DNA of 64,000 nucleotides from Haliotis asinina. Taxonomy: Eukaryota; Mollusca; Gastropoda; Lepetellida; Haliotidae. Under the pieces are notes generated by a model that did not search any database, was not told the origin of the DNA, and saw only the letters and a list, made by a program, of their open reading frames with translations. The stretch lies in NCBI RefSeq assembly GCF_037392515.1, contig NC_090290.1:35471253-35535252 (forward strand), read 5' to 3'. A program made the position numbers and the translations under genes. Shown here one piece after another: positions 34,523 through 46,606 of this stretch (positions are counted from its first letter, which is position 1; each line of letters opens with the position of its first letter).

Positions 34523-34864
34523 CATAGGCGTCGCACGAAGTCCACCAGCTTACAACTGGCTCGTTTCTTGGACTGTGTTACTTTTACTTCGCTAGGGAGA
34601 GGAGAGGCGCATTGTCTCGACATGCAGTGCATTTAAGCCTGTACCTGTCAACAGTACAGACCTTTGTGTGCATAATTCGGCCGACAATGCCAGACCAAGT
34701 AAAATTAACTGCTAGTGAGACATGTGGGAGACATTGATCAGATAGCTGATGAGAAGCAACAAAGATGGTAGACGTTCCTGTGTTGTTCTTGGTGTTGTGT
34801 GGAGCTGTGTCGAGATAACCAGCAGAACAGACACACCACTTAGGCATCAAAGTATCCTATCCAA

Positions 34865-34975
34865 GGATATTATGCAAACGGGTCACCTCGGGACCCGAAC
34901 CTAGGCACCCCGAGATCGAATCCGGACCTCTAGTATGATAGGCAGACGCCTTACCACTGCACTGTTGCTTCCCAT
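34865..34975 (-). mobile_element. tRNA-like SINE head of a third family
   Basis: Minus strand: a box-A-like CAGTGCAGTGGTAAGGCGT, a decayed anticodon arm, box-B-like GGATTCGATC, then AGGTTCGGGTCCCGAGG. It differs from SINE-B and lacks the (ACTC)n tail. Confidence 0.5.
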
Positions 34976-34979
34976 TACC

Positions 34980-35775
34980 AGGGATGGTCTAGTGATTAAA
35001 GCGGTCGCTAGTCACGCCGAAGATCCGGGTTAGATTACCCATATGGTTACAATGTGTGAAGCCTAAGATTCCCCATGTGGGTACAATGTGTGAAGCCTTA
35101 GATTCCTCATATGGGTACAATGTGTGAAGCCTTAGATTCCCAATGTGGTAACAATGTGTGAAGCCTTAGATTCCCCATGTGGGTACAATATTGTGAAGTC
35201 TTAGATTCCCCATGTGGGTACAATATTGTGAAGTCTTAGATTCCCCATGTGGGTACAATGTGTGAAGCCTTAGATTCCCCATATGGGTACAATGTGTGAA
35301 GCCTTAGATTCCCCATGTGGGTACAATGTGTGAAGCCTTAGATTCCCCATGTGGGTACAATGTGTGAAGCCTTAGATTCCCCATGTGGGTACAATGTGTG
35401 AAGCCTTAGATTCCCAATGTGGTTATAATGTGTGAAGCCTTAGACCCCCATGTGGGTACAATGTGTGAAGCCTTAGATTCCCAGTGTGGTTATAATGTGT
35501 GAAGCCTTAGACCCCCATGTGGGTACAATGTGTGAAGCCTTAGATTCCCAGTGTGGTTATAATGTGTGAAGCCTTAGACCCCCATGTGGGTACAATGTGT
35601 GAAGCCTTAGATTCCCCATGTGGTTGCAATGTGTGAAGCCTTAGATTCCCCATGTGGGTACAATGTGTGACGTCTTAGATTCCCCATGTGGGTACAATGT
35701 GTGAAGCCTATTTCTGGTGTTTTCCGCCTTGATATTACTGGAACATTGATAAAAGCTGCGTAAAACCGAACTCAC
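34980..35775 (+). mobile_element. SINE-B with internal minisatellite expansion
   Basis: Head 34980-35040: TGGTCTAGTGATTAAAGCGG and CCGGGTTAGATTACCC (box B, changed). Tail 35706-35775: TTTCTGGTGTTTTCCGCC, then AAAACCGAACTCACTC. Between them lie about 20 tandem copies of a 34-base piece of the SINE itself (core CCCATGTGGGTACAATGTG and TGAAGCCTTAGATT). At about 35408-35600 a two-unit period of 66-67 bases is visible, alternating AGACCCCCATG and AGATTCCCAGTG. Confidence 0.9.
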
Positions 35776-36049
35776 TCGCCTTATTACCTATTTGACAAAG
35801 ACACATGTCCGACATACCGAGATAGTGACTTGTGTCAGTGGCTGTGTGTTTGAATATTTCATTGAGATAGCTGTTAGATGCTGTACATTACTGTTTTCCG
35901 ACATGATAATTGCTCGAATGGTTAGTTGGCCTCTGTAGACTGGTTGTAGCGTCTGTGAATGTAGAGTTCTGGCTGAACTATACTTATCACAAACAAAAAT
36001 ACATGACTCTCGTATGATAAGAAAATATTTACACCTTCGACATCCTCTG

Positions 36050-37190
36050 CGATCCACACATGTGAAAATCCTATCTTGAACAATATTCAGAAGTATATAA
36101 TATCACAAGTCCAGTTTCTTTCTCCTATATCATCGAGAGATATACGCATTCGATAACACTTGTGTGCGTGGAGATCGGTTGTCATTCGTAGATCTTTCAT
36201 CCAGTACTTGATGGCCTTTACTTATGTTGATACAAATATCAAACGTCTTCCAGTGTCAGTAAGAATTACCTTGTCTGAAGCAAATTTTCCAACTTTGAGA
36301 AGGTGTTCAAAGTAGTTTGTCTAAACATTTTCAGTTGAAGCTGAGTACTTGCAACCCCACAATTCTGCTCCAAAGATGAGTATTGGTAAAACTTTAGTCG
36401 AATATCGTACGTGCAGTTGAAAATGTTATTTCCATATTTTCTGTGTGAATCTATATATTGTGAGGCATGTCTTACTAGCTTGCTGTGCTAGAGTGTCACA
36501 TGCTTTTGTCCATACCAGTCGTGATGAGAAGACAAGTCCAAGGTATTTGTAATAGGTGACCGTTTCGATAGGCAGTCCATTTTTCATTCTGTGGTAGTTT
36601 TCCACCATTTCTAAAAACTATAATCTTGGGTTTAATAAAATTCAGTTGTAGTCCTGATTCAGAGCAGTAGGATTCCAGTATGTTAAGCTGTCTCTTTAAG
36701 GTGATTGTAGTAAACGAAAAATAACACAACGTCATCCGCAAAAAAAAACATCAAATCTTCAATATCCTGGGTGACGAATGTTACAAATACATGTATACGT
36801 GATCTATACATGGCCATTACAAGTTCATATATGTATAATATAGATAACACTGGGCTGAGAATGTAGCCTTGTCTAACCCCTGCAGATGTTGAGAATATTT
36901 CAGCTGCGTTTCCTTGCATCTTCACACACGCATTGACAGATGAATACAGGCTCTTAGGACAATTACTGAGTTTTCCATGGCATCCTTTTTGCAGTAATAG
37001 AGTCAACATTCTGTTCCTGTCCACAGGATCTAAGGCCTTTCAGCATAAACTACCCTTGGATTTACAAAGATATCTTGATCCAGTTTGACTTTCTGGTATA
37101 AGTTCGTTTGTTTCAACCATTCGTCATAATTCTTCAATAATATCAGTAAATGTTTCACCCATGTAATGATATGCATCGAACAACACCATT
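36050..37190 (-). mobile_element. Decayed LINE fragment (third RT family)
   Basis: Minus strand, in order: DPVDRNRMLTLLLQKG (about 37030), SAGVRQGYILSPVLSILYI (about 36885), FFADDVVLF (36730, intact ADD), LNIL-SYCSESGLQLNFIKPK and YYKYLGLVFSS-LVW. The frames are mixed. The order and motifs are typical of a non-LTR RT, distinct from the other two LINEs in the window. No ends found. Confidence 0.7.
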
Positions 37191-37209
37191 CGGTCCTGAC
37201 TGCTAACAG

Positions 37210-37340
37210 TGAGTGGGTTTAGTTTCGTTTCTCGCCGCATTTAGCAATATTTCAGCAGTATCAAGGCGGTGGACACTAGAAATAAATGGGTTTCGCGCGC
37301 TGTACCGTAGTAAGGGAATCGAACCTGTGTAACGGGCGTG
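37210..37340 (-). mobile_element. SINE-B, minus strand, partial
   Basis: GTGAGTGGGTTTAGTTTCG at the left, then TTAGCAATATTTCAGCAG, GGTTCGATTCCC (inverted) and CGCCCGTTACAC. Confidence 0.65.
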
Positions 37341-37529
37341 ACATCTTGTGAGAAGTAGCTGCATCTATACTGATAATACCAAGGGCCACACTTTTGGATT
37401 TTAAATGATTTGTCAGTAATAAAAATCTCATAATGCGAACCACACCACGTCTGTTTATATCATGAATCAATTCCGGTTTCAATAATGTTATCATCATGTA
37501 ACCATCCTTCCGTATAGCCGCCTACACAT

Positions 37530-37634
<105 letters not shown>

Positions 37635-37792
37635 CACTCACACACGGTCATTCCTTCTTTACGGTGATAAGTGCAATGTCGCGCATAATGTCAGTCAGCT
37701 CATAGACATGGAAAATGGGATCTTGGTGGTGTTAATTTATGAAGTGAGTGAGTGAGTGCAAATCTAGAATGTATGGCAAGTCTAGATTTCCT

Positions 37793-37842
37793 CAGGTGAG
37801 TGAGTGAGTGAGTGAGTGAGTGAGTGAGTGAGTGAGTGAGTG
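37793..37842. repeat. (GTGA)n microsatellite
   Basis: About 12 units, complementary to the usual SINE tail and so probably a SINE tail in reverse. A shorter run is at 37743-37756. Confidence 0.85.
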
Positions 37843-38589
37843 CGTTTGGAAGGAAAGCCCGAGGTGATGCAGGTTTTATACGTTCGAGCATCGAAGTATT
37901 TATGTAACACTCGATCAACGTTGATAGTGGTGACCCCTCCGTTAAGAAAAGTTTATTTCGGCGCTTACATGGGTACGTACAGTGCATGAACTGGCAAACA
38001 TGCATGCACTTTGAACTTAAAACAACAAAATCGTGCTAATTTTCATAACTTTGGACCTGTGCATTCAGCTATTCTCTAACCTGAATGGTCGGATAGAGCT
38101 CCTGACGTCACAATGCTTCATTGTTAGATCGTTGCGTTATCGCTTCAACCATGGTTTACACGGTCACAATTAGGTTACATTACAACAGAGAATATCAGTG
38201 GTGTACGTCTGTTGTGCTGACGTGCTTCTTTTTTCTAACAATGACGATTGGTAATACTTTAAATAATAATAATCGGATCTCATAATTCCTGTTCCCAGAA
38301 ATCTCTTTAAATTATAACACATATATTCGTCTTATATATATTAGAGTAAAATCCTGTTCTGTGTAACATCAAGGGTTGGACACTTTAAATGACACATTAC
38401 ATTCAGCTCCGTGTGAACAGTCCGAAATTAGAGACCATATAATATCATATGGTCTCTGCAGCAACGTTTCATGGGATTCCCCGTTACGCTCTGTTGCATT
38501 TCCTCAAGGGAATCCCCTCCTGTTGAATTTCGCGCACCATGCAGCAGGAGAGAATTCCCCCGTTTCCTGTGACGTCATCAGTTAGTGCG

Positions 38590-38710
38590 CTCGCCATATT
38601 TAGTCACTGTTGGGCTTGGTCTCCGTTGAATCATTGAAATCGCCATCCTATAACTTTGTTCGAAGCTTTGTTGATAACACGAGGATTACCGCAGAAGAGC
38701 TTCTTTATAG
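38590..38710 (+). promoter_or_regulatory. Candidate 5' UTR exon / promoter end of the integrin gene
   Basis: Ends at a consensus donor, CTTTATAG|GTAAGAATG (38711). It is the nearest upstream block with some CpG enrichment and no repeats, on the same strand as the integrin gene, whose first coding exon has a strong acceptor 9 bases before its ATG. The link across 7.9 kb is inference. Confidence 0.3.
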
Positions 38711-40035
38711 GTAAGAATGTTTGAAGTTTTCTTGTTGGAATATGAGGACGAAGTGAGCTGTACACGATTAGGTTCCATTAGGGAAATAACTGATTTCTGA
38801 CAGACTTCGGCTCCATCCCAACTGGGTTCGGATTCTGTGACTTGGCGTTGGCAAAGTCGAATAATCAGGCCGATATCCAAATCATTATCCATTCATGCAT
38901 TGGTGGCGACCAAATCTTACAAATTCATGAGTTTTGTTATGGTTTTAAATTATGAAGATGAGCTTTGAATTAGTTTGGCCGGCACAAAAAATATGACAAA
39001 TGAAAATATTCGATGATGGAGAAGTTTATTTAAAAGCCACATGCAATTTTGCTTAGATCTGTTTCCGTTGGATTCTCGGTTAAGTAATGGAGTTAGACTA
39101 GACCTGCAGTTTCCATCACAAAAAGAAGTGAAAAGATTCTTGATTGTTTAGGTGGTTGATCGAAATCAACAGCTGAGAGTGAGACTGAGACCGGTGCTCG
39201 TGTATTGTGTTGATAATCACATTTGACAGGCAATCGAGAAGTACCGGAAACGGGCACTGAACTCTCCTCACCTGAGGGTGTTAGTAATGAAGGCCGAGAT
39301 TGGTCTTTCATAGAATATTGGGTAGTTCTTATTCCTTTAATGTTTGAATTTAGTTTCAGTCAATACGGTGAATGATATTTTGTGAGACAATACATGTCTA
39401 AATTTGTACTATGTCCTGTTTCATTTTTTTGGATAAGGTTAAATACAGACATTATGTCTTTTATTTTGCATAGCCTCAAAATATGTTTTATAGAGATTTT
39501 ATAACAAAGCATATATGCATCATGTGTTTTTTGTTGTGGCAGACTACTCATTTTGACTTCACTTTGTATATGTCAACAGTTAGTGGTCTATCTATAGAAT
39601 TCAGCACTTTACATTACCTGACAATACCTCATGATGTAACTTGTGAAACTTTGTTATAAGAAATGATGCCCTGTGACATTGTAAAGTAATTTTATTGCAA
39701 GAGTTTTATGACTTATTTTTTCAACATGTTTATCTTTCACGTTTTGGTGGAGTTAATGTGTTGATTATGAAACTTGAGAAAACATGATTCATAAACAAGT
39801 GTGTCACACCAACCAATCATAAGTCTGTGTTTGTTCATCCATGACTAAGCACAGGTGTGAGCTTTAGCTACTCTAAGTCGTTATTTGTTTACTCAGGTAG
39901 AAAAGGGAAGGTTCGCTGTTAAGGATTATGCATGTGGTTTTGTTCAGGGAGGATTGTTCCTAAATCAAACTGCAATTGTGACAGGTTCACAGACATTCCA
40001 TTTCATTACACACACAATCATCAGGAAAACTCACC

Positions 40036-40625
40036 TTGCTGTTGGGATGGTAGGATCGGAAATAGCAACAGTTATAACAAATCACCCTTTGATATGGTTC
40101 ATTCACATTATGACTACTCCCAGTTTGACTACTTGTCTAATAGTGAATATACAACCCGTTCCAGTCGAGTGGTTTTTAATTACTAGCTTTCTCCCCTCCG
40201 TTAGGGAGACTGTTCCACCAGCGCTCATACACAATTATATCTGTACCTGGTTCATACAATATCTGTTCTGCTAATTATAGAGGTCATTGATGTGGAAGAG
40301 TGTACACAAGCACACACATACAGGGATTGGGAAAGAGAACTTTGACAATGGGCCATTTTCAGGATTATTAGCCATTTTCTGAATCTAGAATGGTCCACTG
40401 CCCTTGTATCAATCGTAAACTTCCAAATTTTAATGGGCCATTTTTCATTCTTATGTGCAAAATGGCCCCTGCCTTTCCAAATCCCTGCACATATACTGAG
40501 TTAGATGATACATGGTATACACTAAATGAATTAATAAGTTATTGTGCTGTATAACATTTTGTTTACTGTTGGGATGGGAGGATCGGAAATAGCAACAGTC
40601 ATACTCATAGCAAGTTACCCTTTGA
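40036..40625. repeat. Local direct repeat, two copies 530 bases apart
   Basis: CTGTTGGGATGGTAGGATCG plus GAAATAGCAACAGT at 40036-40073 recurs with slight change at 40565-40602, both followed by ACC CTTTGA-like sequence. Confidence 0.65.
40321..40487. mobile_element. 167-bp MITE, hAT-like
   Basis: Starts CAGGGATTGGGAAAG and ends CTTTCCAAATCCCTG, an imperfect inverted pair. The flanks CACACATA and CACATATA match at 7 of 8 bases, an 8-base target duplication as in hAT elements. Confidence 0.65.
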
Positions 40626-40735
40626 AATGCATGCTTGTTCACCTGCCTGCAACTTCGTAGTGTGACAAAGACAACGAAGAATGCAGTGATGACGGTTCCA
40701 GGTAGTATTTGATGACTGTTAATTTTTGTAGAGGA

Positions 40736-40907
40736 ATGAGTGAGTGAGTGAGTATGGAATTATGCTGCTTTTTGCAATATTCCATCAACATCATGGTTGG
40801 GGACACCAGAAATGGCCTTTACACATTGTACCCATGTGGGGAATCAAACCTGGATCTTCACCGTGATGAGCCATTGCTTATATCACAGATCTACACCACC
40901 GCCCCTA
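40736..40907 (-). mobile_element. SINE-B, minus strand
   Basis: TGAGTGAGTGAGTGAG tail, CACCAGAAATGG, GTACCCATGTGGGGAATC and CACCGTGATGAGCCATTGC, with complete tRNA-like head. Confidence 0.8.
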
Positions 40908-41602
40908 GGTAGGAGAAACAGAAGTATGAGGTGGTCAGGTAATATGTGTTGTAGTGTTTTAATGTATATATTAAAAAACTAGTTTGAAAAATTATATTGG
41001 TACAAGCAGTTAATGTTGGATTATTTGTGACCTAGAAGGCCAGTTTTAATTAGAAAATATGTCAACTGCTTGGAAAATATGGGTGTTGTTATATGGAGAT
41101 CTAGGGGTATAATTGTGTCGGCTGAACACATGAGGCGCCATCTATTGTGATGCTATTGTTTGTGTATCATTACAAGGAGGACAGATAAGGAGCTACTAGA
41201 GCGGCTGTAATCCTCAGCTGACATTACTGGCCGACATCTGCACCGAATGGACCGTCAGGCTTCATGGACAATAATGCTTTTATTCATGAGTAAGGTGGTA
41301 GTAAAGACACAGATACGTCCCATAAGTACAAATTGTTTGTGGTATTAGATATATATTCAAGAAGGAAACTGGTAGACATTCATGAATTGGTATCAAAAAC
41401 AGTTTGCACACAGAATGGTATGATCACCTTGGTGAGTGTGTGTTAGAACAAGCAGGGATTTGAAAAGGTGATGAGGTGTTTTACCTTATCAGTATCATTC
41501 TTTTTGCCTTGATGCTTTTTATCATGATGTGCCGAAATGAGCATATATATATAACAGGGGAGGAAATATATATATAACAGGGGTGGGAATATATATATAA
41601 CA

Positions 41603-41737
41603 GGGGTGGGAATAACCCATTGTCCGACGTCCTAGTCCTGTGTTTTTTTCCTGATGGACAAGCAAATTTGTATGTTAGGCTGTACCAGTGTCTAGTTGAC
41701 TTTCCAATGTTAATTATAATATGTTTCTTATTAAAAA
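41603..41737. repeat. Dispersed 130-bp repeat, copy 2
   Basis: Partner of 30567-30696. Preceded by three units of an ATATATATAACAGGGGTGGG repeat at 41543-41612, so the GGGGTGGGAA end was tandemly multiplied here. Confidence 0.65.
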
Positions 41738-42149
41738 AATTCCACAAGAAATTCTATGTTGAATTTCTTCTACAAGTTCCTTACTGAGTTAGTTGCTGGT
41801 AAGCAGCTTAGCTAAGTGCTATTATCATGATGAAAGGTTAAGTTTGGCTCATCCTGTTCATCATCTGAAAATAGGATGTAGTGTTATACAGTCCGGTTCA
41901 GTGTTTGCTGGCAGGCATGATTGCGTAGCCCTGGTAATTCCCAAGCTAGGCTATTATAAAATGGTAAGTCTCTGAAAGTTGACACTGAAGTTGCTCACTT
42001 ATTCTTTAATTAGTGGGTAGTCTTATAAAATATTATATTGCCATGCGCAAAATCACAGTGTTTCATTATATTTGTATGCTAGGGTTTTGTTACACCACTG
42101 GTTCATGGAGTATGTTTTTGAAGGGTTTGGACTTAAACATGTTAAACAT

Positions 42150-42267
42150 GGAGACACAAGTTCGATTCTCCACATGGGTACAATGCATGAAGTCCATTTC
42201 TGATTCCCCCTATCGTGATGCTGCTGGAATATTGCTAAAAGTGTTACAAATGTGAACTCACTCATTA
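42150..42267 (+). mobile_element. SINE-B, 5' degraded
   Basis: AGTTCGATTCTCCACATGGG to GCTGGAATATTGCTAAAAGT and ACTCACTC. Confidence 0.75.
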
Positions 42268-42499
42268 CGTATGTAGGCCAGCAAGTAGTACATGTTATGT
42301 TGAATGTGAAGAAGGCCCTCGTGATTCTGATCCTTTAATTGTCAAAAATAGTGTTGGAAACTACATTGAAACTCTCCTTTCTCTGTAATAAAGAAGTTGT
42401 TCATCCTTAACCTTGTTATCCATCCTTGAAGTTGAAGTTTGTAGTGTTTAAGTGGCAGCTGGTCATCCATTTAGTGTGATTGTGATCAATATTTGATGT

Positions 42500-42685
42500 C
42501 AGGTCGTGAGTAGCCTTGCAGTTAACCATTAGCTTATCACACCGAAGACCTGGGTTCAATTCCCCATATGGGTACAATGTGTGAAGCCCATTCCTGGTGT
42601 CCTCCTCTCCTGACATAGATGGAATATTGCTAAAAGCGGCTTAAAATCATACTAAGGTCACACACTCAGTCACTCACTCACTCAT
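42500..42685 (+). mobile_element. SINE-B
   Basis: TAGCCTTGCAGTTAACCATT (box A area), GGGTTCAATTCCCC (box B), TGGAATATTGCTAAAAGCGG and (ACTC)n. Confidence 0.8.
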
Positions 42686-43721
42686 GCTGTAGTCACTTAT
42701 GTGGTAGGGGTGTTTCGATTATCAAAAATAATAATAAATCGATGGAAAGAAGGATGAAAAATGATTATTGATTGAAAAAAAACACTTTTTTCATTAATCA
42801 AAATATTGTAACACACTTGGATGATATAAGCTAACCATTTAATTTGACAAATATTCATGATTTACGAACAAGCATTTGCTCAACAGTGTAAAGCTATGCA
42901 TATTCTAAGTCTGAAGCACTTTTGTTGGTTAATTACAATTGTAGTACCTTTCTTGCATGCATGCATTTCAGTGCATAACAGTATTAGCTATAAGAAACAT
43001 TAATTACAAAAACTATGGAAAAACCTGTAAGACTGGTGATTACATTAAAAACGTGTATATTTCAATTATATCAAGAATCGTTCATCACAAACCCTACGAT
43101 AATCAATAGTGAATCTAGTTTCCAATTCCCAACACTAACTACAGGTATGTGTATATATACAATCTATGTGAGAGTGGACAGGGATACCATGACAACCATT
43201 TACTGACCTTTAAATATCACCAGCATTTTTCCATTTCTGCTGGCCACAAGCCAAAGTACCAGCAGTTTTGTAGACCCCTCCCACACCTATCCTGGCCATG
43301 GTCAAATATGAGTCTCTAACGCTGCCGTAAAGTATGCATTGTAATCTGATGACAGGTTACCATTCTGTTTGTATATAATGATAAATTGTGCAGGAAGCTT
43401 TTGACACCTCCTTTTAACGAGCTGTAGATTGTTTACACCTGTCCGGTAGGAGTGTAGTGGCTGTAGGTCAGGGGTATAGACTCCCCCCCTCCTTCTGACC
43501 TGGTATCTTCAGCTGACGGGGCTGGTATCTGCAAACCTGTATGACAGCCAGCTGCCCAGCTTAGTAACATTGTGGAAGAGTCCTGAAGTAGTCATTTTTG
43601 ATATACTGCTTGGTAAATACTCAACGTAAATGATTAAAAATTGAAATCAGATGCAAGAGAAAAAGCATGCATTACTGTCTGCAGAAAATTTCTGTACTTC
43701 ATAATATGGTCCTACTTAATT

Positions 43722-43953
43722 GATTGGTTTGTTGTTAAATGCCACATTCAGCAACATTCCAGTTATATGGAGGCAGTCTCTAAATAAGTGAGTCAGGACC
43801 AGACAGTCCAATGATCAACAGCATGAGCATCTATCTACTCAAGTGGGATACTATGACATGTCATAGTCTGACCACCCAATAACATTAGTCGCCTCTCATG
43901 ACAAGCATGGGTTGTTGAAGACCAGTTCTAACCTAGATGTTCATGGGTCCCTA
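43722..43953 (-). mobile_element. SINE-A, minus strand, near full length
   Basis: CAGCAACATTCCAGTTATAT, GTCAGGACCAGACAGTCCAA, ATGAGCATC and CTCATGACAAGCATGGGTTG, ending CATGGGTCCC. Confidence 0.85.
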
Positions 43954-43977
43954 CTTTGATAAATTTACATACAATTA

Positions 43978-44153
43978 CAGTAGAAGCTGTCTAAACCGGC
44001 GCTCATCAGGGCTGAAGAAATAATCCAGTTTAGACAACATGCCAGAATATACAGCTGATGATAAATTTACATGCCACGGACAGGACTGAGATTATATGCT
44101 GGTGTTGACATCTTGCCGCATTGGTCAGATGCCGGTTTTGACAGCTTCCACTG
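43978..44153. mobile_element. 176-bp MITE, pogo/Tigger-like
   Basis: Ends CAGTAGAAGCTGTCTAAACC and (inverted) CAGTGGAAGCTGTCAAAACC, 18 of 20 matching; TA precedes the left end. CAGT-GAA termini with a TA target fit pogo-type Tc1/mariner elements. Confidence 0.7.
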
Positions 44154-44849
44154 AATATGAAAAACACAATGTGCGGTTATTCTTCAAGTATATTATGATC
44201 TGCCGGCATATGTAGATTTGCAACGGTTTGGGAGTTTCTGTACAAGCTTGAACAAACGGGATCTAAATGCGACTAGTGTAGTTTTACGACAATGAAGTAT
44301 TGTACTGAGAGGAGGCTCATGATACAAGACTCTATAACCTATTCATAACAAATTCCCAGCAGATAGGAGGCAAGGAGGCAAAGTGTATTGAATGCCTAAC
44401 GGAACATATGAATACGCAGGGTGAATCATTCATTTTCAGTAAATACTCAAAATATTCTGGAGCAGTGATGCTGGAAATTATCATTTAGAGTGAGTTGTGA
44501 AGTTTTGTTCCTGCAAACTTGTAAACATGGTAGTTACATGGGTAATAAATCTGCCTGAGCAGGCAAAGACTTAGTCTCATAGTTCCTAAACAACACTAAA
44601 TTCCCTGTTGACCAGCTCTTTCTGCAGTGCTAAAGCCCTAAATGTAGACTAACAGCTAGTCTCTGAAATTAACATATTTTACTGAAAAAACATTCATAGT
44701 GAAAAAATAATAATATAATAAAATAGAGTCCTGAGATTTTCTTCATTTTCATCCTGAAGCTATGGAAATCTAGACTTGCCACAGTTTCTAGACTTGCATG
44801 GGCTTTCTTGGATATATATACTTCAGGGTCTGTAGGACAGACCACCCTA

Positions 44850-45250
44850 AATGTAGCAAGTGTAGATTTTCTAGGACTGTATCTCTGCTCTCCCTAGGGT
44901 TTCCTTTGAAATTTGAAAGGATTTGTTTGTTACAATATTAATCATATACATTCAGAGACTAAACATTTGTCAATTTGAAAAGGAACCTTAGTGAGATAAT
45001 AAACAGAAATATAAATATTGCCTTTACAGGAGATGCAGAGAAACTGTAAGTCCAGCTCACATACATAGTCCTGAACCACAATGGCACATTATTGTCCCTA
45101 CTGCCCAGCCCTCCCTGCAAAGCTAAACCTAAATGAAGCAAGTCTAGATTTCCCCAGATCTTCGAGCTCATTAGGGCTCCTTTTTGATTTGAATGCAATT
45201 ATTTAGCGCTATCAAAATTATATATATATATACTAAGCATTTGTCCAGGT
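44850..45250. repeat. Two diverged copies of an AT-rich repeat
   Basis: CTAAATG-AGCAAGT-TAGATTT at 44849 and 45127, each followed by TAGGG-T-CCTTT and about 60 bases later by CTAA-CATTTGTC. A related AAGTCTAGATTTCC lies at 37780. Class unknown. Confidence 0.45.
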
Positions 45251-46265
45251 AAGTCTGTTGGAAAGAATTGGAGGTGCAATATGATTTTGTAAAACTAGCA
45301 CCTCTTAAGAAATGTGGTTTACTTTTATGATGTGATTTTGTGTGGCATCTCAATAATTATAGAACTACCATTGGCTCGAACCAAGGTTAGGTACCTTGGA
45401 ACTGACATTACAAAGGTTAGGAATGTTGTGAAGATTCATCTCAGTGGTTTTGAAAATGGATAAAGATTACCCTGGGGCTCATTTTTGCTATGTGTGGCGG
45501 TTATACAAAGTGTATTTACTCAAATGCAGATTTGTGGTATGTGTAAATTTGTCATGCAAACAATTGGCAACAATTTTCATGAAAGTATCTCTAATATTTA
45601 CACTGACCTTCAAAATGTTTAAGCTATGCACTGTTTCATCATAACTATTTTAAGATACAAACATGTCTGTGTATGTGACAGTAAACTTGTGCTAATACCA
45701 TGTGACCACAGATAAATTTTGCGTTTATTTATATAAATATGAATCTCATGTACATTCTGGTTTAGAAGTTACGTTTGTGTATGTGTTTGAAATATATTGA
45801 CACATGAAATGAACGGCTGCATGTGGAGGGTGGCATTCTTCAGTGTATAACAAAATAATTGTCCTGACCTTTAGTCATAAACGATAACAAAGAGATTACC
45901 AAACAGCAACAACAGCGCTGTTAGCCAACATTTGGCTCTCAACGTGTCTCCACCATGATGGATATGAGTTCACTTTTCAGAGGCATTTGTTGCTGAAACT
46001 GTGAAAGTTTGATTTATATTGCCAGTAAGTTGGCTTCGTCTGTCCAGTCTGATTTGTGAGGTGTTCATATTAAGTGGGGTCCATGTAAACTAGCTGGATT
46101 TAGGTAGGAAACAACTAGTCCCTGACATTTTTACTACTCTTAGACTAACAGGGTTTGAGTCTGTAACTTGAGAGAGATTAACAAGTTGAATCAGTAAGGA
46201 AGAATGGCAATGTATGGCTGAGCAACTTCTCTATGACAGTGAGAGCAATGTTTCAGTGTAGACAA

Positions 46266-46414
46266 TGGGGTAGCCCAGTGGATAGAGTGTTCGCTTGTCA
46301 CACTGAAGACTCAGGTTCAATTCCCCAAATGGGTACAGTATGTGAAGGCCATTTCTTGAGTCCCCCACCATGATATTGCTGGAATATTGCCAGAAGCAGA
46401 GTGAAAGACTCACG
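46266..46414 (+). mobile_element. SINE-B with clear tRNA promoter
   Basis: Box A TAGCCCAGTGGATAGAG, box B GGTTCAATTCC, 3' part GGAATATTGCCAGAAGC. Ends 180 bases before the first integrin coding exon. Confidence 0.85.
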
Positions 46415-46606
46415 CTAACACTTGATAATTGTGTTAGAACCTACACTGAAATGCTGCTTTCAGTGTGATAAAGATGTTGCTTATCCATGTATTGTCATCA
46501 TTCCTTATGTGATTCTCATGTGATAATGCAGGTATCTATATCTATGTCTTCATGGTTCTGTTTTCGTGGCCAGTTTCTGAATCTGCTTGTTGTTTCAGAG
46601 CTGAGG

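Larger units (their letters stand above)
38711..46597. other. 7.9 kb without a supported coding exon
   Basis: Possibly the first intron of the integrin gene. Contains SINEs, two MITEs and short repeats, listed separately. An ORF of 129 aa at 39885-40274 lacks codon and splice support. Confidence 0.5.

Noticed and set aside
35040-35705. CRISPR-like array
   Set aside because: Repeats are contiguous 34-base units without spacers, in an animal genome and inside a SINE.
39885-40274. 129-aa ORF that looks membrane-like
   Set aside because: AT-rich, no splice sites in phase, and contains half of a local direct repeat.
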